Source: Deltaproteobacteria bacterium (GTDB lineage Bacteria; Myxococcota; XYA12-FULL-58-9). From it: a DNA stretch of 40,792 bases. Below are positions 22,543 to 31,142 of the stretch, piece after piece. The stretch spans positions 1 through 40,792 of the forward strand of contig JACRCV010000088.1 in NCBI GenBank assembly GCA_016218825.1, given 5' to 3'. The position numbers and the translations under genes were made by a program. Within the stretch, counting starts at the first letter, position 1, and each line of letters opens with the position of its first letter. Under the pieces are notes generated by a model that saw only the letters and a list, made by a program, of their open reading frames with translations, was not told where the DNA came from and ran no database searches.

Positions 22543-23871
22543 GTGAGCAATGACGAGCGAATGCGTGCCGTGGTGAGCGCGGTCACCGTAGCGCTGGTGG
22601 TTGGCGTCGGCTTGGTGCCGGACCGGGCCCGCGCCGTGGACATCTCTTTTCGCAACTTCAGCACCGCAGCCGCGATCGGTCCGCCCGCCGACGGTTTCGC
22701 CGTCAAGCTCGCCGACTTGTCCACGCTGGCCCTCGGGAGCGCCGGCGCCGTGCGGCTCGCCAAGTACAGCCCGACGCCGCCCATTCCCAAGCAGTTCAAG
22801 GACATCGTGGCGGCGGTCGCGGCCGGGGGCCCGCTGGCGGGGGGGAGCGGCTTCGATGCCGCGTATGTCTCCGGCTCGGACCTGAATCCCGTGTGGGGGT
22901 TCATCTACAACTCGGGCGTGCCGTTCGGGCCCACCTTCGACGAGTTCGTGGGGTTTCTCTACGGCAAGGCGACGCCCGGCGGCCAGAGCGGCCTGGAGCT
23001 GCTCCAGGGCATCATCGATCGGAGCGGCGCCAACGTCATCGCGCTGCCCATCGTCGCGAGCAGCCAACAGGGGTCCGGTTACTTCAAGCTCCCGATCGGC
23101 GGCGCCGGGGCGACGCCGGGGATCGGTCTGGTCGGCCTCTGCCAACAGCAGTGGACGCTGCGCTATCTCCCGCCGGCACAGCAGGTCCTCGATCGCGCCT
23201 GCGACAACCTCGTCGCGCGAGGGCAGATAGCGAAGAAGAGCCTCAAGTTCATCCAGGCGCTGGCCGGCGGCGGCTCGCTGGTCAAAGCAGTCGCGGACGG
23301 CCAGATCCAGGGTTTCGAGTTCGCAACCCCGCTCGACGACTACTCCCAGCTCTTCGAGCTGCCCGAGGGGAATCCGGGGACGGTGGGCACCCGGTACCTG
23401 CACGGCCCCGGCTGGCACCAACCGTTCCTGATCACCTATCTGATCATCAACAAGCAGGTGTGGAGCAAGCTGAGCCGTGCGCAGCAGATGCTGGCGATGA
23501 GCGTGAGCCGCGACCACGTCCTTTCCTCGTACGCCGGCAACCTGGCGCAGCAGGGCCTTCGCCTCAGGCAGATCCTGTCCGCGAACCGTGACGACGAGAA
23601 CAAGGCCGGCCGATTGATCCTCGTGGAGTGGCCGGCGACCGACCTCGCTCTGCTCCGCGACGCCACGATCCAGTTCCTCAACGGCCGGGCCGTGGACGCT
23701 TCGCTCCCGGAGCAGGGCCGAAGAGACTACGCCACGATTCTCGAGGCGCTCCGCGTCTACGTCAGCGACAACAACCGCTACTGGCGCACACGCGACGTGC
23801 CCGCCGCGCTGCGCTTCGACGGCTGGACGAGTGGAGACGCCAAGCAGGGCTGGGGCTCGAGCTCGCCGTAG
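22543..23871 (+). CDS. Secreted TRAP-type substrate-binding protein (DctP family, TakP-like)
   Basis: A 442-residue protein with a cleavable signal peptide (cut after ARA, near residue 31). It is a clear paralogue of the lipoprotein at 11096: NPVWGFIYNSGVPFG, SSQQGSGYFKLPIG, TLRYLPPAQQ and GPGWHQPFLITYLIIN line up. The GWHxP and FRYLPP/LRYLPP motifs place both in the keto-acid/lactate-binding branch of DctP proteins. Unlike its paralogue it has no lipobox and lacks the KCHGERDCK insertion. The GTG at 22543 has GGGGAG seven bases upstream; ATG 22561 is an alternative. It sits in the set with the FMN dehydrogenase and porin-like gene; no TRAP permease is present. Confidence 0.78.
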   Translation: MSNDERMRAVVSAVTVALVVGVGLVPDRARAVDISFRNFSTAAAIGPPADGFAVKLADLSTLALGSAGAVRLAKYSPTPPIPKQFKDIVAAVAAGGPLAGGSGFDAAYVSGSDLNPVWGFIYNSGVPFGPTFDEFVGFLYGKATPGGQSGLELLQGIIDRSGANVIALPIVASSQQGSGYFKLPIGGAGATPGIGLVGLCQQQWTLRYLPPAQQVLDRACDNLVARGQIAKKSLKFIQALAGGGSLVKAVADGQIQGFEFATPLDDYSQLFELPEGNPGTVGTRYLHGPGWHQPFLITYLIINKQVWSKLSRAQQMLAMSVSRDHVLSSYAGNLAQQGLRLRQILSANRDDENKAGRLILVEWPATDLALLRDATIQFLNGRAVDASLPEQGRRDYATILEALRVYVSDNNRYWRTRDVPAALRFDGWTSGDAKQGWGSSSP

Positions 23872-23899
23872 ACCGCGCCCGTCCAGGTCTGAGGGTGAC

Positions 23900-25762
23900 A
23901 TGAAGGTTCCGTCGGCCGTTCAACTGATTCTCGTGAGCCTGTGCCTCGGTGGCGCGAGCGCCGCCGCGGCAAAGAACAAGCAGCAAGCGGACCGCGGCAG
24001 CACCACCACGGCGTTCCCGGCCCTCCGCCCGGTTCTACCGGGCACCACCGAGACCGACCTCCCGGGGCTCATCGAAGCCCAGCGCCTGCGAGGCATCGCC
24101 GAGAACGTCCTCGGAGTCGTCGGCGGTGGCGAGGTGCTCGGACACAAACGGCTTCGGAGCCGGTTGGGCGGCACCTACCTCGTCGAGATCTTCGCGTGCG
24201 CCGGCCGCATCCCGTGCATCGTCAAGCGGGTCCAGCCGCTCCGCGGCGCCGGGATCCAACACTTCTTCGTCGGCGAGTTCACCCACGAGGGCGAACAGTA
24301 CTCGTTCAAGATCCAGATGTTGGACCTGCAGACCGGAGAGATGGTCAAGGACGTGAGCTTCGCGCTCGGCGCCGACAAGGTCGAGGACCTCGGCGCCTGG
24401 ACGGACGCCCTGGCACCCTTCTTCGCGTACCACGGCACGATCCGCGTGCTGGCCAATGTCAGCGACTTCCGCTGCACCCTCGACGGCAAGAGCTGTGAGA
24501 TGGATGAAGACGGCGTCATCAGAGCCGTGAAGCCGGGCGAGCACCTGCTCGAGATCACCAAGGAGGGTTACGCTGCGGGCAGCGACGGCGATGAACGGGT
24601 GCAAACGTCGACCCGGAAGGTGGTGCAGGTCGAGGCCGGCAAAGAGACGAAGGTGGTGATCGCGCTGGAGCAAATCCCCAAGCCTGCCGACGCCCCACCC
24701 CCCAAGAAGCCGGACGACAAGGGCCCGAGCGAAACGCCGTCGACCACCGAGGTCAAGTACCTGCGCGAGGCCGGCCTGGTGGCTCAATCGTCCGATCAGA
24801 GCTACTACGTGTCTGCACGCCTGTACGGCTTCCTGCGCTACCGCTGGGCGATGCAGGAGAAGGCGACCGAGATCAACGGTTTCGAGTACCTGTTCTTCGG
24901 GATCCTGCGTGGCACGGTGTTTCATCCCTCGTTCGGCTACACCTTGTATCTCTGGGCGCGTCACACCCTGCCGATCGAGATCCAGCGGCTCTTCGTCGAG
25001 TGGAACTACTTCACCTTCCTGCGCGTACGCTTCGGACAAGCGTTCCTGCCGTACGACTGCGAATGGCTGATCATGGCCCAGCGGCCTTCGTTTCCCGAGC
25101 GCTCCATTGCCGTCAGCTACTTCAGTCCGAAGATCGGCACCGGGCTCTACATCAACGGCAAGTTGTTCGACAAACGCCTGGCGTACGACATCTACACCAT
25201 CAACACCGAGCCCAAGATCAACACCGCCAACCACTCCAACCACCTCAACGCGGTCGCGCGGCTGATGGTGAACGTCTTGGGAGAGAACAACTATGTGATG
25301 ACCGACCTGAACCGCTCCGCGGACCCCAACCTGGCCATTGCCGCCTTCGGCTCGCGGGATCCGGCCTGGGTGCCGCCCAAGGGGTCGAGCATCACCAAGG
25401 ACATGGAGATCTACCGCTACGGCGCCGACCTCGGCTTTCGGTGGTTGGGGTTCTCCATGCTCGCCGTCGCCCACGGCCTCTACAACACTGAGAACAAGAT
25501 CATCGACAGAGGCGTCGTCGCGCAGGGGAGCTTCATGATCCTGCCGCAGCGACTGGAGGTGGTAGGCCGCTTCGCCGGCGTCCAACCGCGGGGTGCGCTC
25601 GGCCTCAAGAAACCGCAGTACGCGACCGCCGGCGGCGGCACGGTCGTCTATGTGGACGGCTTCGAGCTCAGATTCCACCTCATCTACGAGGCGCTCCTAC
25701 ACGTCCGCGGCAAGAACCTCATCGATCACAGCATCATGGCCCAGTGGGTCGCCGGCTTGTGA
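23900..25762 (+). CDS. PEGA-domain / porin-like outer membrane protein
   Basis: A 620-residue exported protein. A signal peptide ends near residue 23. Residues about 45-175 are an unassigned domain with two close cysteines (C100, C106). Residues about 179-256 look like a PEGA domain (GTIRVLANVSDFRCTLDG, KPGEHLLEITKEGY), and 260-285 is a Pro/Lys linker. From about 300 to the end there are amphipathic aromatic strands resembling an OprO/OprP-type porin (RLYGFLRYRW, VEWNYFTFLRVRFGQAFLP, MEIYRYGADLGFRW). The ATG at 23900 has GAGGG upstream, 28 bases after the binding-protein gene, so it closes the operon. It may be the outer-membrane entry pore for the substrate of that operon. Confidence 0.72.
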   Translation: MKVPSAVQLILVSLCLGGASAAAAKNKQQADRGSTTTAFPALRPVLPGTTETDLPGLIEAQRLRGIAENVLGVVGGGEVLGHKRLRSRLGGTYLVEIFACAGRIPCIVKRVQPLRGAGIQHFFVGEFTHEGEQYSFKIQMLDLQTGEMVKDVSFALGADKVEDLGAWTDALAPFFAYHGTIRVLANVSDFRCTLDGKSCEMDEDGVIRAVKPGEHLLEITKEGYAAGSDGDERVQTSTRKVVQVEAGKETKVVIALEQIPKPADAPPPKKPDDKGPSETPSTTEVKYLREAGLVAQSSDQSYYVSARLYGFLRYRWAMQEKATEINGFEYLFFGILRGTVFHPSFGYTLYLWARHTLPIEIQRLFVEWNYFTFLRVRFGQAFLPYDCEWLIMAQRPSFPERSIAVSYFSPKIGTGLYINGKLFDKRLAYDIYTINTEPKINTANHSNHLNAVARLMVNVLGENNYVMTDLNRSADPNLAIAAFGSRDPAWVPPKGSSITKDMEIYRYGADLGFRWLGFSMLAVAHGLYNTENKIIDRGVVAQGSFMILPQRLEVVGRFAGVQPRGALGLKKPQYATAGGGTVVYVDGFELRFHLIYEALLHVRGKNLIDHSIMAQWVAGL

Positions 25763-25791
25763 GCACGCCGAGCGGGTCCCGGTCCTGCCGG

Positions 25792-26154
25792 TCACCCCGC
25801 GCGGGTAAACTTGTCGAACACCATCCCCAGCACCTGGATCGCCTCCGGCGTCATCGCCACGAACTCGAGGCCGGAGAGCGACAAGGTCGGATCCTCGGGG
25901 GTCGGATGGGTCCAGCGCACCTCGGCCTCGAGCACCAGCGGGCTGTGCGCCTCGAGCGGCGGCGGCAGCTCCACCGTGATCGTCAGGCTCCGCGCCCCGC
26001 CGAGCGACACCTTGTGCAACAGCGTCGCGCCGCGCACCCCGACCCCGACGAGCAACCCCAGATCACCCCCGTCGTGCCGGGTCGCCCGCAGCTGCACCGT
26101 CAGCTCGCGCCTGGTCCAATAGCGCTCCCGCGCCGGCAGTCCACCTTTTGCCAT
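25792..26154 (-). CDS. Small PilZ-like protein
   Basis: A 120-residue single-domain protein with a PilZ-like pattern: RERYWTRRELTVQLRA at the start (RxxxR type) and LGLLVGVGVRGATLL in place of the usual DxSxxG, then ELPPPLEAHSPLVLEAEVRW and GLEFVAMTPEA. The second motif is degenerate, so c-di-GMP binding is uncertain. The ATG at 26154 has GAGGAGGAG upstream. It lies 38 bases after the NapA-like gene on the same strand and so may be the last gene of the respiratory operon. It meets the porin-like gene tail to tail across 29 bases. Confidence 0.7.
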   Translation of the reverse strand: MAKGGLPARERYWTRRELTVQLRATRHDGGDLGLLVGVGVRGATLLHKVSLGGARSLTITVELPPPLEAHSPLVLEAEVRWTHPTPEDPTLSLSGLEFVAMTPEAIQVLGMVFDKFTRAG

Positions 26155-26192
26155 GGGATCTCCTCCTCGTTGTCGGGCTCGCGTGACCGAGC

Positions 26193-28235
26193 CTAGTCAC
26201 ACATTCTGAGTAACGCCTTGCCGCCGGCCCGGGGGAACGCCCCGTAGGGCCGATCGGGCCAGGCCGTCTCTTGCAGCATGTACCGCCGCTTGCTACCGCC
26301 CTGCAACGCCGCCGCCGCCGTCGGCGCCGGCCACTGGACGCCGCGCAGGTAGCGCAGCTGGGCGTACGGCGACCGCCCGCCGTCGCGCTCGACCGCGAGC
26401 AAACCGCTCAGGTCGGCCACGCTCCCCTTCGACGCCTGCAGCAGGTCGCGAAACACCGCCTCGGGGTCGTAGCCGTTCGCCCGGCGCGGATACGGAAAGA
26501 GCTTGGCGCCGTCCTTGGCGAGCAGCGTCGCGAGCGCCAGGCCCATGTCGATGAACAGATCCAGCTCCGGCCTGCAGTCCGCGGCCGGCGCCGCGGCGCC
26601 CGCCGCACCCGCGTCCGTGCTCGCCGGCGAAGACCCGAGGCCGTCCGCGACCATCAGCCGGCGCTCGGCGTTCACCAGCACCCCACCCGGCCACTCACCC
26701 CACAGCGCCGCGGGAAAGACGACGTCGGCGTAGTCGAGCTCCGGGCTGTCTTCATAGCCGGCGCTGGCGACGACGAAGGTGGCCGCCGGTGGCGGCCACG
26801 GATGACGAGCGCTCGCCATGCCCGTGACGGCGGTCGCGCCGGTCAGCCACAGGCCCTTCACTTGGGTCTGACCCACCCGCTCCAGAAGGCTCGGCGTCTT
26901 CGGGCCCGGCTTGCAGCCGTCGCCGCCCGCCTCGAGCCCGGCATAGAACGGCAAGCGCCCGTGCTCACCCCCGGCCAGCTGCGCCGCGAAGTCGTCGGCG
27001 CGCGCCCCGATCCACAACGGTCCGGCCCCGACCCGGCCGAGATTACCGGTGAGCAGGTGCAAGTCGAGGATCGCGGTCGCCAACGCCGAGCCCGGCGCTG
27101 CGGCGCACAGGTCGCCGTCGCACCACAACGAGACGACCCCGCCCCGACCGCGCGCCGCGGCCTTCCGCGTCGCCGCCGCCCACTCCGCCGCCACCCGGGT
27201 CGCGAGCGCGACGTCGATGCCGCCCTGCCTTCCAGACTTCGCCGGGCTGTAGCGCTCGTCGAGCGCGGCGACGTACTCCGCAAAGCCTTCGACGTGCGCC
27301 GCCAGCCACGGCTTGGCGATGACGTCCTCGTGCAGGGTGACCATTAGGTAGGCGACGTAGCCCAAGAACCGGGCCGCGCCGCCGTCGGCCTCGAGCCTCA
27401 TGCTCGACGCCGGGTCCACGGCCGCAAACGCCTCGCCGGCCCTGCCGCGCCGAGGCTCCGCCACGAAGGTCGGGATCCCGGTGCGCTTCTTGTGGTCGAG
27501 CGCGCGCCAGAACAACACCGGGTAGGCCTCGGGCGCCGTGGCCCCGAAGACGCACAGGAGATCCGCCTGTTCGACGTCCTCGTAGGTGGCACACGGCGCG
27601 GCGGCGCCGAAGGCCTCGAGGTGCGCGGCGGCGCTCGCCGGCTCGCAGCCGTTCACTTCGACCGCCGTCGAGCCGAGGACCTCGCGCATCAACCGACCCT
27701 TGACGTAGTGGGCCTCGAGCGGCAGCGGCCCACCCGCGAGCATGCCGACGGCGTCGCCGCCGTGCGCCTTGACGATCGCCGCCAGCTTCTCCGACGTCAG
27801 GCGCAGCGCCTCGGCGTAGCTCACCTCTTGCCAAACCTCGGGCCCCTTCTGACCCTTGCTCGCCGCGCCGCGCCCCGAGAGCGGGTCGCTCAGGTCCCGG
27901 CGCACCAGACAGCGGCGCAGCCGCTCGCGGCCACCGCCCGCGAACGCCGACAGGCCCCTGGCGCACAGCGCCCCGCGGTTGACGCTGCTCTGTTGATCCG
28001 GGACGGTGCCGAGGATCGTCAGGCCCTCGGCCCTGAGGTGCAGCGCGCAGCCGACGCCGCAGTGCGGGCAGGAGGCGAGGAGCGCCCGCTCCCCGGGGGC
28101 CAACACCGGCGACGCCGCCCGCGGCGCCGTCGGGTCCGGGATCGCGTCGCGCCGACAACCCGCCAGGCAGCCCGCGAGCGTCAGCCCGGAGGCGCCGGAC
28201 AGCTTGAGGAAGTCACGCCGATCAAGCTCGCGCAT
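26193..28235 (-). CDS. NapA-like molybdopterin oxidoreductase lacking the C-terminal pterin-binding domain
   Basis: A 680-residue exported protein with a Tat signal (DRRDFLKLSG, residues 5-14) and two overlapping lipoboxes (LAGC at C23 and C27). The [4Fe-4S] motif is intact (C56, C59, C63, C91). The core follows periplasmic nitrate reductase: VNGCEPASA keeps a Cys (C197) near the Mo-ligand position, and YEDVEQADLLCVFGATAPEAYPVLF and VSLWCDGD align. The NapA cofactor loop (GQPNAxGG) reads GARADDFAAQ here. The sequence ends at YGAFPRAGGKALLRMCD, exactly where NapA would begin its MopB_CT dinucleotide-binding domain. No frameshift remnant follows, since the PilZ gene starts 38 bases on. It may be an electron-transfer relative without Mo. 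The ATG at 28235 is 23 bases after the cytochrome gene. Confidence 0.82.
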   Translation of the reverse strand: MRELDRRDFLKLSGASGLTLAGCLAGCRRDAIPDPTAPRAASPVLAPGERALLASCPHCGVGCALHLRAEGLTILGTVPDQQSSVNRGALCARGLSAFAGGGRERLRRCLVRRDLSDPLSGRGAASKGQKGPEVWQEVSYAEALRLTSEKLAAIVKAHGGDAVGMLAGGPLPLEAHYVKGRLMREVLGSTAVEVNGCEPASAAAHLEAFGAAAPCATYEDVEQADLLCVFGATAPEAYPVLFWRALDHKKRTGIPTFVAEPRRGRAGEAFAAVDPASSMRLEADGGAARFLGYVAYLMVTLHEDVIAKPWLAAHVEGFAEYVAALDERYSPAKSGRQGGIDVALATRVAAEWAAATRKAAARGRGGVVSLWCDGDLCAAAPGSALATAILDLHLLTGNLGRVGAGPLWIGARADDFAAQLAGGEHGRLPFYAGLEAGGDGCKPGPKTPSLLERVGQTQVKGLWLTGATAVTGMASARHPWPPPAATFVVASAGYEDSPELDYADVVFPAALWGEWPGGVLVNAERRLMVADGLGSSPASTDAGAAGAAAPAADCRPELDLFIDMGLALATLLAKDGAKLFPYPRRANGYDPEAVFRDLLQASKGSVADLSGLLAVERDGGRSPYAQLRYLRGVQWPAPTAAAALQGGSKRRYMLQETAWPDRPYGAFPRAGGKALLRMCD

Positions 28236-28258
28236 CGTTCCCTCCGGGCGACGCCCGC

Positions 28259-30394
28259 TCACGGCGCCGGCTCCGCGCCCTCGGGCGCCCGGTAGCGGCG
28301 AATGTGGGTCACGAGGTCGTTGATCTCACCCGGCGTAAGCCACGCGAACGCCGATCCACCCCGCCCCCAACCCCGCATCGGCGTGCCGGCGTTACCGCGC
28401 ACGATCAGCGCCTGGATGAAGCCGTCGGCGACGACGCGCTGGAAGTCCGGGCTGTCGAACGCCGGACCGACGCCGCCTTGGCCCGTGGCCCCGTGGCACT
28501 CGGCGCAGCGCTTGACGTAGAACTCGGCGCCCCGCGCGCCGTTTCCGAACACCCGCCGGGGCATCGGCGCCTTGGGGTCCTCCGGCCGCGCCGCGCGCAG
28601 GTAGGCGATGACATCGGCCACCTCGGCGCGGCTCAAGGGCGCGATGCCGGCGGCGCCGCCAAACGGCCGCATCGGCCGCAGGCTCCGACCGGCGAGGATG
28701 GTCGCGGCGATGAACCCGTCGCTCGCGGCCGCCAAGAAGCCGGGGCTCGTGAGGCTCGGACCGGTCCCACCCAGGCCGTCCGGCCCGTGACAACCGGCGC
28801 ACAGGGCCTTGAACTTCACCGCGCCCTTCTCGGCGTTGCCGGCGGCGCGATAGGCGGCGAGCTCCGCGACCCCGAGGCTCGCCTCCACCTCCCGCACCGC
28901 GCGCGCCCTGTCCCAACCTCGAACCACCGAGCCCCCGAGCGGCCCGGCGCGAAGCGCCATCAAGACGCTGGCGATGCTCGTGGCCGGCAGGTGCGCGAAC
29001 GCCGGCATCGCGGTGTCGCCGACGCCGCGGACGATCACCTCGTAGAGCTGACGGTCCGACGCGAACGCCGCGAGCTCAGGCGCTACCAGGCTCGGCGCTA
29101 GGTCGGTGCCCGCGGCCTCCGGCCCATGACAGCCGGCGCAGTCGCGAGCCAACACCACCCACCCCGCGGCCGCGGTCGCCTGCGGCTCGAGCGCCTCGAC
29201 CGCCGCGAACGTCGCCGGCTCCGGTCGCAGACTCTCCAGGTAGGTCACGAGCGCGTCGATCTCGTCGGTCTCGAGCCCCCCGGCGTCCCGCGTCCAGCTC
29301 GGCATCGCCCGCCCGCCCCGCCCCGCCCCGATCGAGGCCGAGACGTAGCGCGTCGACGCCACCGCGAGGTAGTCACGGTTGCCGATGGCCGGCACCACGG
29401 TGGCGAGCGCCTCGATGACCTTGCCGGTGCCGTTCTCGGCGTGGCACTGGACGCAGAGCGCGCCGTACAGCCCGGCGCCGAGCGGCCGCCCCTCGGCGAG
29501 GAAGCTCTCGGCGCCCACGAGCCGCGGTCGGGGCTTCAGCTGCACCGGCACCGCCTCGGCCCGGAGAGACAGGATGTAGGTCACGAGCGCGTCGAGCTCC
29601 GCGGCCGGCCGCGCGAACTTCGGCATCTGCGAGCCCGGCGACACCTTGGCCGGATCGAGCAGGTGCTCGCGGTGCCAGGCCTCGCGCGTCGGCGCGCCGG
29701 TGACCAGGCGGAAATCCATCGCCGCCGGCGACTTGGCGCCGGCGTTGTCGAGCTCCGGGCCGACGTTGCCGCCGATGCCGCCCAGGCGGTGGCAGCCGCG
29801 ACAGCCGAGCGCGGTGAACGCCCGCTTGCCATCGAGCCACGCGCTGCCGTCGATCGGCAGCCGCGCCGCCGATCGTTCGCCGTCCGAGATCCGCACGTCG
29901 TCGCCGTGACAGAAGCCACAGCTCGCGCCCACCTGCGGCGCCGCCAGCATCGGGTCGTCCCAGAACCGCACCCGGCCATGAGCGGCGACGCTGGTCGTGG
30001 CCGCGCCCTGGCCCCGATGGCACACGGTGCACCCCATCGCGCGAACGTCGTGGGTGACCGGCGGGTGCTTGCCGAAGAGCGCCGCGTCTCCGGCGCCGCC
30101 CTCGGCGGCCGGCACGATGGCCGGCGCCGCCCCCATCCCGAGGTGGCAGCTGACACAGCGGTCCACGAGGTCGAGCTCCGGCCGCCAGATCTGGCGCAGC
30201 GCCACCGGCGCCGCCGCCTTGCCGGTCGCGCGGGCCTGACGGTTGTACTCGTCCTGGATCGCGCGCCACTCGCTCCGGTGCTCCCGGACCGCGACGAAGA
30301 GCAGCGCCGCAACCAACAACACGATCAGCGCCGCCAGCACCTTGAGGTTGCGGTACAAGAGCGCGGCGACGTCGGTGCGGCGCGTGAAGCCCAT
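28259..30394 (-). CDS. Membrane-anchored octahaem c-type cytochrome
   Basis: A 711-residue protein with an N-terminal membrane helix (about 18-37) and eight CxxCH haem sites at C80, C122, C159, C198, C314, C419, C532 and C630. The first three haems are in a compact region; the later ones sit in successive class-I cytochrome c modules with downstream Met ligands (for example GSQMPKF, DTAMPAF, GTPMRGW). It should sit in the periplasm as an electron wire. The ATG at 30394 lies one base after the stop of the cytochrome b C-terminal gene, and the NapA-like gene follows after 23 bases. The context says it carries electrons between the Rieske/cytochrome b core and the NapA-like protein, or to soluble cytochromes. 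Confidence 0.92.
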   Translation of the reverse strand: MGFTRRTDVAALLYRNLKVLAALIVLLVAALLFVAVREHRSEWRAIQDEYNRQARATGKAAAPVALRQIWRPELDLVDRCVSCHLGMGAAPAIVPAAEGGAGDAALFGKHPPVTHDVRAMGCTVCHRGQGAATTSVAAHGRVRFWDDPMLAAPQVGASCGFCHGDDVRISDGERSAARLPIDGSAWLDGKRAFTALGCRGCHRLGGIGGNVGPELDNAGAKSPAAMDFRLVTGAPTREAWHREHLLDPAKVSPGSQMPKFARPAAELDALVTYILSLRAEAVPVQLKPRPRLVGAESFLAEGRPLGAGLYGALCVQCHAENGTGKVIEALATVVPAIGNRDYLAVASTRYVSASIGAGRGGRAMPSWTRDAGGLETDEIDALVTYLESLRPEPATFAAVEALEPQATAAAGWVVLARDCAGCHGPEAAGTDLAPSLVAPELAAFASDRQLYEVIVRGVGDTAMPAFAHLPATSIASVLMALRAGPLGGSVVRGWDRARAVREVEASLGVAELAAYRAAGNAEKGAVKFKALCAGCHGPDGLGGTGPSLTSPGFLAAASDGFIAATILAGRSLRPMRPFGGAAGIAPLSRAEVADVIAYLRAARPEDPKAPMPRRVFGNGARGAEFYVKRCAECHGATGQGGVGPAFDSPDFQRVVADGFIQALIVRGNAGTPMRGWGRGGSAFAWLTPGEINDLVTHIRRYRAPEGAEPAP

Positions 30395-30395
30395 G

Positions 30396-31142
30396 TCAGT
30401 AGTAGACCCCGTCCACCCACGGCAGGGTCAAAGACCAGCTCGGGCCGCGGAAGAAGATGCCAATCATCGTCAGCGTCACGGCCACGACCACGAACCAGAC
30501 GAAGATCCAAAACGCCAGGCTGCGCGTCGACAGCCACCCCAGCACCCCCCGCTCGCCGCCGATGAGCCCCGGCAACAGCGCCAGGCCGCCGACCGCCAGG
30601 GTGGGTCCGATGATCGGCCAGACCGGCGAGGCGCCCGAGACGTAGAACAACGCCGCGACCGCGATGATCGCCGCCGTGAGCCGCACCAGCTTCTGCCGCC
30701 GGTCGGTCGCCCACAGCGGCGCCCGGGTCAGGTTGACGTTGAAGTACGGCACCACCGCCAGCGCCAGGATGGTCAGGCCCGGCAAGATGATGCCGGAGAC
30801 CAGCGGCGGGTAGTAGTGCAGCAGCTCCTGGAGCCCCAGGAAGTACCACGGCGCCTTCGCGGGGTTCGGGGTGGCGAGCGGGTTCGCGATCTCCTCGAGC
30901 GGCGCGTTGGCGAAGATCGACCAGACGACCAGGCCGAGCGTCAGAGCGACGAGGGCGATCGCCTCCCGCACCACCAGGTGCGGAAAGGTCATCACCATGT
31001 CCTCCTCGAAGACGTCCACCGCCGGACGCGCCTCTTCCTGCACCACCAGGAGCCGGCGCGGCCGCGGGTCGCTCTTGCGCCTGCCGGAACGAGCGTCGCG
31101 GATGTCCTCGCCTTTGACGAGCTCGTAGTCGCGGGGGCTCAC
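30396..31142 (-). CDS. Cytochrome b C-terminal half (subunit IV-like)
   Basis: A 248-residue membrane protein with four predicted helices and a charged N-terminal extension of about 60 residues ([12 protein letters not shown]). It corresponds to the C-terminal half of cytochrome b, as PetD does in b6f. The Qo-site motif, normally PEWY, reads APWY in [18 protein letters not shown]. The first helix starts at [12 protein letters not shown], and the end is [14 protein letters not shown]. The GTG start at 31142 overlaps the stop of the cytochrome b N-terminal gene by four bases (GTGA), which fixes the start. Together they make a split cytochrome b. Confidence 0.88.
   Translation of the reverse strand: MSPRDYELVKGEDIRDARSGRRKSDPRPRRLLVVQEEARPAVDVFEEDMVMTFPHLVVREAIALVALTLGLVVWSIFANAPLEEIANPLATPNPAKAPWYFLGLQELLHYYPPLVSGIILPGLTILALAVVPYFNVNLTRAPLWATDRRQKLVRLTAAIIAVAALFYVSGASPVWPIIGPTLAVGGLALLPGLIGGERGVLGWLSTRSLAFWIFVWFVVVAVTLTMIGIFFRGPSWSLTLPWVDGVYY

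Noticed and set aside
26156-26192. Frameshift explaining the short NapA-like protein
   Set aside because: Only 38 bases separate its stop from the PilZ gene, and that gene is a good frame of its own, so no missing domain can be hidden there.
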